Origin: Spartobacteria bacterium
GTDB taxonomy: Bacteria > Verrucomicrobiota > Verrucomicrobiia > Chthoniobacterales > UBA6821
Assembly: GCA_947466005.1 (NCBI GenBank)
Contig: CANIBV010000003.1
Span: 1-53,387, forward strand
Direction of reading: 5' to 3'
DNA length: 53,387 nt
In this document: positions 1-8,457 of the stretch, piece after piece
Numbering within the stretch: position 1 is the first letter of the stretch
How the letters are laid out: each line of letters begins with the position of its first letter
Translations under genes and position numbers: made by a program
The notes under the pieces: model-generated
The model's input: only the letters and a program-made list of their open reading frames with translations
What the model was told of the DNA's origin: nothing
Databases searched by the model: none

Positions 1-156
1 AACAACGCCCAGCTTGCGACCGTTTCGACGGATGGTCATGGTGGCGCTGTCATCTTCACCGACCGCGCAGTCATCCACGTCCAGCCCAACCCCCTCGGCG
101 GCGTCTCCATGTTTAGCTCCGCGCCAGATCGCCCCGCCTGCAACGCCGAGCAGTAG
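1..156 (+). CDS. C-terminal fragment of a CDS truncated by the window edge, unknown function
   Basis: Frame 1 is open from base 1 to TAG at 154-156 (NNAQLATVSTDGHGGAVIFTDRAVIHVQPNPLGGVSMFSSAPDRPACNAEQ*). More plausible than the overlapping 14..214 ORF. Confidence 0.45.
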   Translation, partial: NNAQLATVSTDGHGGAVIFTDRAVIHVQPNPLGGVSMFSSAPDRPACNAEQ

Positions 157-329
157 GCGCGGAGTGGCTGTTAAGTGGGAAATCAGACCGAAGGTTTTAA
201 TCTGGAACTCATGAACTCATGAACCAAGGCGCTGGGAAGCGGTGCGGAAGACTGCCGAAGGCAGCCCCGAAGGGGTGGCACAGCTTCTCGGGAGAGAAGT
301 GCCATCAACCTGAAGAAGAAAAATTTACC

Positions 330-908
330 ATGAAGAGCATGCAGCAGATGGCCGAGAGGCTAGGGAGGTCGGCGGTGTGGATCAGCGGTGTGCAGAAGCG
401 GTTTAGTCTGCCTGTGCTGGAGAGCTATTCCGAGGGGTACGAAGCATTTCTCCGTAAGATCCTGCATCTGCGTGTGCTCGGCGTAAGCGAGGAGTCCCTC
501 CGAGAATTCTGGGCTGCGGAGCGGAAGCTGATCGAGGTGCTCCATCTGGATCCACAGAGCTCTCCAACCTGGATGGTCGATGCCTGCTCCGTAGCAGCCG
601 ATCCCGATCGTCGTCTCCTGCTCTCCAACATCGACCTCGGCTTTAATCTTCCGTCCACCTCTATCCAGATCGGCTTGAACTTTGCAGCCTCCTCCCCCGA
701 ACTCTTCGCAGGGAAGGAGATGGGCGAGGACGCCCTGAGACTGATCAGTGACTACCGCACCCGTCTTGCTGGGATACGTGTGTCCGTAGCTTCGGAATCC
801 AAAATCCTCCGCGATGCCCTCAAGTGGGAGAAGTCCCTCGGACTTACTCGGTTCCCTTTCGATGGGAAGTATACGTACCCAGAAGAAAAAATGCATCCCA
901 TGGACTGA
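330..908 (+). CDS. Hypothetical protein with possible N-terminal MerR-like HTH
   Basis: ORF 219..908. The internal ATG at 330 gives MKSMQQMAERLGRSAVWISGVQKRF, which looks like a helix-turn-helix. The upstream part of the ORF runs through a hairpin mosaic. Confidence 0.5.
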   Translation: MKSMQQMAERLGRSAVWISGVQKRFSLPVLESYSEGYEAFLRKILHLRVLGVSEESLREFWAAERKLIEVLHLDPQSSPTWMVDACSVAADPDRRLLLSNIDLGFNLPSTSIQIGLNFAASSPELFAGKEMGEDALRLISDYRTRLAGIRVSVASESKILRDALKWEKSLGLTRFPFDGKYTYPEEKMHPMD

Positions 909-994
909 TGCAAACGAAGGTTTCTAGGCTGTTCAATGAAAGAAGTTATGGCTGTGGCTTGCAGTTAATCGCATCTAATGTGAAATAATCCCTT

Positions 995-2029
995 ATGGCT
1001 TTTTCATCTGTGGAATTATGTGCGGGTGGTGGCGGCCAATCCTTAGGACTCGAGCTAGCTGGTTTTCACCATGAAGCAGTTGTGGAATATGAGTCACTAT
1101 TCTGCACAACTCTTAGAAAAAATCGCCCGCACTGGAATGTGCTGGAAATGGATATTCGTGAATTCACGGGGCAAAAATATTCAGGGGTTGATCTTTTAGC
1201 GGCAGGAGTACCCTGTCCCCCTTTCAGTACTGCAGGCAAACAACTTGGGGCAGACGATGACCGCGATATGTTTCCTGCGGCTTTAAGTCTGGTCTCCCAG
1301 ATAAAGCCTCGAGCAGTGCTTTTTGAAAATGTACAAGGGTTAGCGTCGGCAAAGTTTACGGATTACCGCAACAAGCTTATCCGAAAATTATCCGCATTGG
1401 GCTATCAGCCGGATTGGCGAGTGCTTCAAGCTTCCGAGTTCGGTGTTCCTCAACTCCGCCCGCGATTTATTTTAGTAGCACTACGGCCTTCAGATGCAGA
1501 GCACTTTGCGTGGCCTGTTTCATGGGGAGCTAAGCGTTTTGTTGGAGAATCACTTCTAGATTTGATGGCAGAAAACGGATGGGCCCACACAGAGACTTGG
1601 GCTGGAAGAGCCGCTCGTGTAGCGCCTACCCTTGTAGGCGGATCGAAAAAGCATGGCGGCCCAGATTTGGGTCCAACTCGAGCAAAGCGGCAATGGAGAG
1701 ATCTAGGAGTTGACGGAATGGGCATTGCTGATTCTGCGCCTGGTCCTGACAAGGATGCTGATCATTTGCCTCGGCTAACACTTCGCATGGCTGCTCGAAT
1801 CCAGAGTTTCCCTGACACATGGGAGTTTGCTGGAGGAAAAACCGCTCAATATAGGCAAATTGGGAACGCGTTTCCGCCTGCGGTAGCGAGAGTAGTTGGT
1901 GCTGCTATACGTTCGGCATTTGAGCGAAAGAAGTTCTTGTCTGGCCTCAAGTTTGAAAAAGCTGACCAGCTCCGCCTGATGGAGTCACCATCTAGCTCAA
2001 AGCCAAAAACTCGTAAAAAATCTGTATGA
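995..2029 (+). CDS. DNA (cytosine-5) methyltransferase of a type II R-M system
   Basis: C5-MTase motifs: I (ELCAGGGGQSLGLELAGF), IV (GVPCPPFSTAGKQLG), VI (FENVQGL), X (RQIGNAFPPAVARVVG). Confidence 0.93.
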   Translation: MAFSSVELCAGGGGQSLGLELAGFHHEAVVEYESLFCTTLRKNRPHWNVLEMDIREFTGQKYSGVDLLAAGVPCPPFSTAGKQLGADDDRDMFPAALSLVSQIKPRAVLFENVQGLASAKFTDYRNKLIRKLSALGYQPDWRVLQASEFGVPQLRPRFILVALRPSDAEHFAWPVSWGAKRFVGESLLDLMAENGWAHTETWAGRAARVAPTLVGGSKKHGGPDLGPTRAKRQWRDLGVDGMGIADSAPGPDKDADHLPRLTLRMAARIQSFPDTWEFAGGKTAQYRQIGNAFPPAVARVVGAAIRSAFERKKFLSGLKFEKADQLRLMESPSSSKPKTRKKSV

Positions 2030-2907
2030 CTCAAACTTCATTGATCTCTAAAGAAAGGGCGGCTTTTCACTCATTGCTGTTGGCGGGACCGCTCACAAGT
2101 GATTCCAAGGGGATTTTGAGTATCGCAGACAAAGGAAGTGCTATCAGTCGCGTTATTTCAACTGAGTTAGCGAAAAAATTGGGATCCCCACGAATTTCAA
2201 AAAAGGGCGGAGGGCAAACGGCGGGAGCTGCTTTTGAGAATATCGTTGCCCGATTTTTAAGAGCAACGTTTCTATCACTCAAGGATCTTAGGCCTGGCTC
2301 TTGGGAGGTTCTTGATACAAGTACCGGTGGAAAAGTTCAGATTGCTAACTTTACCCAGTATGAACATCTGCTTCGATTGAAAGAGAAAGCAGATGCGGAT
2401 CCCGATTTACGAGCCATTCTGGGTGGTGATTACCTAATTGCACCCGATGTAGTTGTTGTACGCACTTCAGAGCCCGACAAGATGATTAATAAATCTACGC
2501 GCGTTGTTGATATGAATACAGCACGACTGACACCCCTGCGTACTACTAACTCAAAAGGTGGAGAGGCACGTTTTCTTCATGCAAGCGTTTCATGCAAATG
2601 GACCCTTAGAAGTGATCGGGCTCAAAATGCCCGAAGTGAAGCGCTAAACCTTTTGAGAAATCGCAAAGGCCATGCTCCTCATGTTGTAGCCATAACTGCC
2701 GAACCCATGCCTTCACGAATTGCGAGTCTAGCACTCGGAACCAATGATCTTGATTGTGTCTATCATATCGCCCTGCCCGAGTTGATAGATGTGGTAAAGC
2801 AGTCGGTTAGTGACGAACGCTCTGGTCAACTCGAAATGCTAGAGATGCTTGTTTCTGGAAAGCGTCTACGCGATATTTCTGATCTTCCGCTGGACTTAGC
2901 TATATAG
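2026..2907 (+). CDS. NgoMIV-like type II restriction endonuclease
   Basis: ATGA overlap with the methyltransferase. Contains SCKWTLRSDRAQN, matching the S-x-K catalytic and R-x-D-R recognition motif of the NgoMIV/Cfr10I (CCGG-core) family. Confidence 0.8.
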   Translation: MTQTSLISKERAAFHSLLLAGPLTSDSKGILSIADKGSAISRVISTELAKKLGSPRISKKGGGQTAGAAFENIVARFLRATFLSLKDLRPGSWEVLDTSTGGKVQIANFTQYEHLLRLKEKADADPDLRAILGGDYLIAPDVVVVRTSEPDKMINKSTRVVDMNTARLTPLRTTNSKGGEARFLHASVSCKWTLRSDRAQNARSEALNLLRNRKGHAPHVVAITAEPMPSRIASLALGTNDLDCVYHIALPELIDVVKQSVSDERSGQLEMLEMLVSGKRLRDISDLPLDLAI

Positions 2908-2920
2908 CTTCTATTCTCCA

Positions 2921-3175
2921 ATGCAAACCTTCACGACCAAGGGGGCCACAGACCTTCTCTATGCCGATGATTTTCGAAGTAATGGATGCCCTGATGTCAG
3001 GGTCTTGCTAAATAAGTCTGGCAGCGTCGAGCTTGAGGCTCTTACTGAAGAAGTTGAATCCGCACTTGAGGAGTTGGAAATCGATATCGACTCCGATGTC
3101 ATCCCGGATGAGGTCATGACCGCCCTGATCGAGCACCTCAATACAGCACGTCAGCTCGACGTGCCTGTTGCTTAG
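2921..3175 (+). CDS. Small acidic protein (84 aa), unknown, third ORF downstream of the R-M genes
   Basis: 13-bp gap after the REase gene, same strand. By residue count about 19 D/E against 5 K/R. Confidence 0.55.
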   Translation: MQTFTTKGATDLLYADDFRSNGCPDVRVLLNKSGSVELEALTEEVESALEELEIDIDSDVIPDEVMTALIEHLNTARQLDVPVA

Positions 3176-3188
3176 AATAGCCTTCTCG

Positions 3189-6182
3189 CTACGCAGTGCG
3201 GCCGCAGCAGCTTTTGAACTTCTTCCCGGATCCACACGGGCAAGGATCATTTCTTCCAGCTGTCTTCTGCTGCCTCGGAGTCGGAGCCTTCTGCATGGCC
3301 CGCTCGAATCCCATGTCCGCATCGGAAAGCCCTGACGGTGGCAGGGCCGCGGGATTCGGCTGGCCGTCGATCATGGCGGGCTCGAGCAGGTCCCTCTGCA
3401 TGAGGTGGCGAGGCATGGAGGCGAGCAACTGCTCGAAGGCCTGGAGGTTGGTCGTGGAGCGGAAGAGGTTGTTCAGGACCTCGTTCTTGATGCTCTCCAT
3501 GAGCTCGACGAACATGGCGTAGGCCTCGGTCTTGTACTCAGTGAGCGGGTCCTTCTGGCCGTAAGCGCGGAGGTAGACGGCCTCGCGGAGGCCGTCCATG
3601 GCGTAGAGGTGCTCCTGCCAGAGGCGGTCGACGGCGTTCAGGATGACGTACTTCTCAAGTCCCGAGCGGGCGGCCTCGTCCTCGATGGCGGCCTTGCGGT
3701 CGTAGGCTTCGACCAATGTCTTTGCCAGCCACTCTCCGTTCGCCTCGATCTCGCGTGTCTCGAAGGCGCACTTCCCGGCGGTGAGGCCGACGGGGAAGGT
3801 GGAGTTCACCCACTGGAGGAGTCCGGTGACATCGGGCTCAGCATCACTGCTCTCGGTGGTGAGGAAGGCCTCGACCTTCTTCGGGACGACTTCGTTGATC
3901 ACCTCGTGGATGAGGACGCGGGGGTTCTCGGCGTCCATGACGTCGTTGCGGTAGCCGTAGACGACTTCGCGCTGCTGGTTCATGACGTCGTCGAACTCAA
4001 GTGTCCTGCGGCGCATGAGGTAGTTCCTCTGCTCGACGCGCTTCTGGGCGGTCTCCACGGAGCGGTTGAGCCAGGGGTGCTCGAGCTCTTCTCCCTCCTT
4101 CATGCCAAAGGTCTCCATGATCTTGGTCATGCGGTCGCTGGCGCCGAAGTTGCGCATGAGGTCGTCCTCGAAGCTGATGTAGAAGCGTGAGCGGCCGGGA
4201 TCTCCCTGACGGGCGCAGCGTCCGCGCAGCTGGCGGTCGATGCGGCGTGACTCGTGGCGCTCGGTGCCGAGCACGAAGAGTCCGCCGAGTTCGGAAACAC
4301 CCTCGCCCAGTTTGATGTCTGTACCACGGCCGGCCATGTTGGTGGAGATGGTGACGGCGCCGCGCAGTCCGGCGCGCGAGATGATCTCGGCCTCCTGCAT
4401 GTGGAACTTGGCGTTGAGAACGGTGTGGGGAATGTGCTCCCGCTTGAGCATGCGGCTGAGGACCTCGGAGGCCTCGACGCTGGCGGTGCCGACGAGGATC
4501 GGCTGGCCGCGTCCGTGGGAGGCCTTGATCTCGTCGATGGCGGCGGCCATCTTCTCGCGGCGCGTCTTGTAGATCCGGTCGTTCTCGTCGAGGCGCGCGA
4601 CGGGGCGGTTCGTCGGGATGACGTTCACCGCGAGTCCGTAGATGTCGTGGAACTCGTTGGCCTCGGTCTCGGCCGTTCCGGTCATGCCGGCGAGCTTCTC
4701 GTAGAGGCGGAAGTAGTTCTGGATGGTGATGGTGGCCATCGTCTGGGTCTCCCTGTCGATCTGCACTCCCTCCTTGGCCTCGACAGCCTGGTGGAGTCCG
4801 TCGCTCCAGCGGCGACCCGCCATCTTGCGGCCGGTGAAGGTGTCGACGATGACGACCTTGTTCTCCTCGACGACGTACTCGACGTCCTTCTCGTAGAGGC
4901 AGTAGGCCTTGAGCAACTGGGCGATGTTGTGCATCCGCTCGGCGGAGTGGTCGCAGTGCTGCTGGCGGGCGGTCTTCTCGGCGGTCTTCTCGGAGTCGCT
5001 CAGCGCGGCGTTCGTCTCGATGTCGGCAAACTCAGTGAGGAGATCGGGGAGGACGAAGGCGTTCGGGTCGTCGGGGTTGAGGAAGCTGCGCCCCAGCTCG
5101 GTGAGGTCGGCCTCCTGCTGCTTCTCCTCGATGGTGAAGTAGAGCTCTTCCTTGAGCGCGACGAGCGCGTCCTTGGAGGTGTCCTGGTAGAAGGAGAGCT
5201 CAGCCTTGTCGGTGAGGCGGCGGAGATCTGGATCCTCCATGGCGCGGAGCAGTCCCTTGTTGCGGGGCTGGCCGAGCTTGACCTTGAAGAGTGCCAGGCC
5301 GGCGGCCTCCTTCTGCCCCTTGGTGAGGAGTTCCTTGGCCTCGGCCACGAGGTTGTTGATCAGGGCGGTCTGCTTGCGGACGAGCTGCTCGACGAGCGGC
5401 TTGAAGCGGTCGTACTGGTGGGTCGAGATGGTGGCAGGACCGCTGATGATGAGCGGTGTGCGGGCCTCGTCGATCAGGATGGAGTCGACTTCGTCCACGA
5501 TGGCGTAGTAGTGGCCGCGCTGGACTTGCTGCTCGCGGCTGGTCGCCATGCCGTTGTCGCGGAGGTAGTCGAAGCCGAACTCGCTGTTAGTGCCGTAGGA
5601 GATGTCGCACTCGTACTGGGCGCGGCGCTCTTCGGGCGACTGGTCGTGCTGGAGGATGCCGGTGCTCATGCCGAGGAAGGCGTAGAGCTGGCCCATGCAC
5701 TCGGCGTCGCGGCGCGCAAGGTAGTCGTTCACGGTGACTAGGTGGACTCCGCGCCCGGTGAGGGCGTTCAGGTAGACGGGGAGGGTCGCGACGAGGGTCT
5801 TGCCCTCGCCCGTGGCCATCTCTGAGATGCTTCCCTTGTGGAGCACCATGCCGCCGATCAGCTGGACATCGAAGTGTACCATGTTCCAGGTGTACTCGTG
5901 GTCGCAGACCATGAACTGCATGCCGACCATGCGGCGGGCGGCGTTCTTCACGACGGCGAAGGCCTCGGGCAGGATCTCGTTCAGCCGTTTCTGCAGGAGG
6001 TCGGGATCCTGGATCAGGGAGAGCTCGGCTTTCCAGGCGGCCGTCTTGTCACGGAGGGCCTCGTCGGGAAGGGTCTGCAGGCCGGCTTCAATTTCGTTGA
6101 TCTTGGCGACGAGCGGGATCATCCGGCGCACTTCGCGCTGGTTCTTGGAGCCGATGATTTTTTTGAGAATCCAGGTAAACAT
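3189..6182 (-). CDS. secA: Protein translocase subunit SecA
   Basis: MATGEGKTLVATLPVYLNAL, ISTNMAGRGTDIKLG, and C-terminal NDPCPCGSGKKFKSCCG zinc-binding SEC-C motif. Start set at MFTWILKKIIG. Confidence 0.97.
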   Translation of the reverse strand: MFTWILKKIIGSKNQREVRRMIPLVAKINEIEAGLQTLPDEALRDKTAAWKAELSLIQDPDLLQKRLNEILPEAFAVVKNAARRMVGMQFMVCDHEYTWNMVHFDVQLIGGMVLHKGSISEMATGEGKTLVATLPVYLNALTGRGVHLVTVNDYLARRDAECMGQLYAFLGMSTGILQHDQSPEERRAQYECDISYGTNSEFGFDYLRDNGMATSREQQVQRGHYYAIVDEVDSILIDEARTPLIISGPATISTHQYDRFKPLVEQLVRKQTALINNLVAEAKELLTKGQKEAAGLALFKVKLGQPRNKGLLRAMEDPDLRRLTDKAELSFYQDTSKDALVALKEELYFTIEEKQQEADLTELGRSFLNPDDPNAFVLPDLLTEFADIETNAALSDSEKTAEKTARQQHCDHSAERMHNIAQLLKAYCLYEKDVEYVVEENKVVIVDTFTGRKMAGRRWSDGLHQAVEAKEGVQIDRETQTMATITIQNYFRLYEKLAGMTGTAETEANEFHDIYGLAVNVIPTNRPVARLDENDRIYKTRREKMAAAIDEIKASHGRGQPILVGTASVEASEVLSRMLKREHIPHTVLNAKFHMQEAEIISRAGLRGAVTISTNMAGRGTDIKLGEGVSELGGLFVLGTERHESRRIDRQLRGRCARQGDPGRSRFYISFEDDLMRNFGASDRMTKIMETFGMKEGEELEHPWLNRSVETAQKRVEQRNYLMRRRTLEFDDVMNQQREVVYGYRNDVMDAENPRVLIHEVINEVVPKKVEAFLTTESSDAEPDVTGLLQWVNSTFPVGLTAGKCAFETREIEANGEWLAKTLVEAYDRKAAIEDEAARSGLEKYVILNAVDRLWQEHLYAMDGLREAVYLRAYGQKDPLTEYKTEAYAMFVELMESIKNEVLNNLFRSTTNLQAFEQLLASMPRHLMQRDLLEPAMIDGQPNPAALPPSGLSDADMGFERAMQKAPTPRQQKTAGRNDPCPCGSGKKFKSCCGRTA

Positions 6183-6258
6183 GAAAAAAGACCCTGTTTG
6201 GGGAAGGATCACTAAACCGCAAGGGGGCTACGGGGGCAAGAGAAGCCGAACAGATAAA

Positions 6259-6405
6259 ATATGGAACTCAGGAACTCAGGAATAATGCAGGCAAGGCGTG
6301 GAATTGGCTACGGAGCTTCGATAAAGCGTCTCGTTAATGAGCAATAAGTAAAACCACCTCATCGCTGCAGATCCTCTCTTTTCCTGAATTCCTGAGTTCC
6401 AAATT
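6259..6405. repeat. Family A inverted tandem-repeat element (GGAACTCAG unit), secA-tadA gap
   Basis: ATATGGAACTCAGGAACTCAGGAA at 6259-6282; inverted TTCCTGAATTCCTGAGTTCCAAATT at 6381-6405. Confidence 0.8.
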
Positions 6406-6413
6406 AACACTCA

Positions 6414-6938
6414 TCAGCTTTCTGTATTTCCGCGGCGCTCTCCGAAGAAGGTTTTGAGAAGCTGCCCGCTCTCCTCACCCATCACTCCGCCGGTGATCTC
6501 GCAGCGGTGGCTGAGGCCCACCATCTGAAGGATATTGATGCTGCCTCCTGCGGCACCCCCCCTGGGATCGTGGCAGCCGAAGATGACCCGCCTGACCCGT
6601 GAGTTCACCAAGGCTCCCGCGCACATTGGGCAAGGCTCCTTGGTCACGTAGAGGTCGCACTCGTTGAGTCGCCAGTCGCCGATGGCATTCTCGGCCTGCG
6701 TAATGGCCAGCATCTCGGCATGAGCGGTGGCATCCTTGAGCGTCTCCACGAGATTGGAGGCCCGCGCGATGATCCGACCCCCCTTCACCACGACGGCTCC
6801 GATCGGAACCTCCTCGGCCTCGTATGCCTTCAAGGCCTGACGTAAGGCCTGCCCCATGAAATAGGCATCGCTCTGCAGGTCGATGATCGGGTCCTCTTCG
6901 GGCGGCTCCAGAGTCTCGTCTCGTAGAATGATTTCCAT
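6414..6938 (-). CDS. tadA: tRNA-specific adenosine deaminase / nucleoside deaminase
   Basis: HAEMLAI...PCPMCAGAL deaminase zinc motif. Start at MEIILRDETL; the longer ORF overlaps rpe. Confidence 0.9.
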   Translation of the reverse strand: MEIILRDETLEPPEEDPIIDLQSDAYFMGQALRQALKAYEAEEVPIGAVVVKGGRIIARASNLVETLKDATAHAEMLAITQAENAIGDWRLNECDLYVTKEPCPMCAGALVNSRVRRVIFGCHDPRGGAAGGSINILQMVGLSHRCEITGGVMGEESGQLLKTFFGERRGNTES

Positions 6939-6960
6939 GGTGGTGAACATTCTTTGCCCT

Positions 6961-7623
6961 CTACTCGCGGAGGGCGCGGATCTCGGCGGCGCGGTCCGCT
7001 GCCTGGAAGACGGAGGTTCCGGCCACCATGATGTCGGCTCCCGCCTCGCGGCAGAGCTTGGCGGTCTCGACTGCGATCCCCCCATCGACCTCGATGAGGA
7101 AGCCGAGTCCCAGATCCGTGCGGAGACGGTCAGCTTCGCGTATTTTGCCGAGCATGTCCGTCATGAAGGGTTGTCCGCCGAAACCGGGCTCCACGGTCAT
7201 GATGAGAAGTATGTCAAAGCGCCCGAAGAGGGCGCGGGTCTGGTCCAGAGGAGTTCCGGGCTTGATGGAGAGGCCTGCTTTCTTCCCCGCCGCGCGGACG
7301 CGGTCGAGCGTGATCCCTGCGTCGTGGTTGGCTTCCAGGTGGGAGGTGACGGACGCCACTCCCTTCACCGCCATGAACTGCTCGATGTAGCGGTCGGGCC
7401 GCTGGATCATCAGGTGGATATCAAGCGGTATCGTCGTGTGGCGCGAGGCGGCCTCGCAGATTGGCGAACCGAAGGAAATGTTGGGCACGAAGTCGCCGTC
7501 CATCACGTCGCAGTGGATCCAGTCGGCTCCGGCGACCGTCACACTCGCCACCTCGTCGCCTAGGCAGGCGAAGTTGCTGGCAAGGATCGAGGGCGCGATG
7601 ATCGAGGGGCGCAGGGATGGCAT
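6961..7623 (-). CDS. rpe: Ribulose-phosphate 3-epimerase
   Basis: IAPSILASNFACLGDEV, HCDVMDGDFVPNISFG, VEPGFGGQPFM, EVDGGI. Confidence 0.96.
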   Translation of the reverse strand: MPSLRPSIIAPSILASNFACLGDEVASVTVAGADWIHCDVMDGDFVPNISFGSPICEAASRHTTIPLDIHLMIQRPDRYIEQFMAVKGVASVTSHLEANHDAGITLDRVRAAGKKAGLSIKPGTPLDQTRALFGRFDILLIMTVEPGFGGQPFMTDMLGKIREADRLRTDLGLGFLIEVDGGIAVETAKLCREAGADIMVAGTSVFQAADRAAEIRALRE

Positions 7624-7669
7624 GATCTTTATTGTTTAGCGTGGTCGGTCGCTCAGGGAAAGGCTGGGG

Positions 7670-8440
7670 TCAGTGCGGTTTGGCGGCCGCTCTCTGCGGG
7701 AAGATCAGGATGCAGGCCCCTATGAACAGGAGCAGTGCCAGGGACGCCCCGTAACGGCTAAGCTCCAGGCCACCGTGATCGTGGGGCTTGTCCAGAAAGT
7801 CGCCGACTACTGCCCCCAAAGGCCGAGTCAGGATGAAGGCGGCCCAGAAGAGGAGCGTCCGGGAGATGGTTGTCTGCCAGTACGCAAGGGCGATTGCAGC
7901 CAGCAGGAGTCCGAACAGCATGGCGCTGCCGAGGTACCCGAACCCCGCCGCGTCGGCCGTCCAATCACCCAGCGCGGTGCCGAGGGTCTGGGAGAACATG
8001 ATCGTCACCCAGTAAAAGATCTCTGCCTTCGGCGTGCTGACCGTCCCGACGGAGACCGAGCCAAGTGTCCTGTGCCAGGTGAGGAGCGATGCGAGGAGCA
8101 GGGCCAGCAGCAAACAGCTCCCACCTGCGTATCCGATGCCGAGCGAGCGGGTCGAAAAATCCGCCAGTGTGGTGCCTGCGGTCGTCGTCGCAATGATGGT
8201 CGTCCAATAGAGGAGGGGATGAAATTTCCTTGCTGCAATCTGTGCCGCCACGGCGATCCCACACAGCGCCGCAAAAAGGATGGTGCCCAGGAGATACCCG
8301 AGGTTCATCGACATGGAAACCGAGTCGCCCGCCGTTTCGCCAAGCGTGGTCGCCGCCACCTTGATCACCCAGAAGAGCAGGGTGACTTCCGGAACCTTAG
8401 CGGGGAACCCCGGGCCGATGTCCTTACGTATCGCGGCCAT
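7670..8440 (-). CDS. COG4705-type multi-pass membrane protein with four internal repeats
   Basis: Hydrophobic 256 aa with repeated F/YW..........(L/T)G...(G/A)D motifs. Confidence 0.65.
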   Translation of the reverse strand: MAAIRKDIGPGFPAKVPEVTLLFWVIKVAATTLGETAGDSVSMSMNLGYLLGTILFAALCGIAVAAQIAARKFHPLLYWTTIIATTTAGTTLADFSTRSLGIGYAGGSCLLLALLLASLLTWHRTLGSVSVGTVSTPKAEIFYWVTIMFSQTLGTALGDWTADAAGFGYLGSAMLFGLLLAAIALAYWQTTISRTLLFWAAFILTRPLGAVVGDFLDKPHDHGGLELSRYGASLALLLFIGACILIFPQRAAAKPH

Positions 8441-8457
8441 CAGCCGTGTCCATGAAG

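Noticed and set aside
14-214. 66-aa ORF at the window start
   Set aside because: Frame 1 (1..156) has a more protein-like composition; this ORF is Ser/Pro-rich out-of-frame translation.
4254-5741. 495-aa ORF antisense to secA (also 3405..4190)
   Set aside because: Low-complexity V/L/G/D/E translation typical of the antisense frame of a GC-rich gene; secA on the other strand is unambiguous.
6459-8274. Numerous short ORFs antisense or out of frame with tadA, rpe and the COG4705-like gene
   Set aside because: High-GC frame artefacts without domain signatures.
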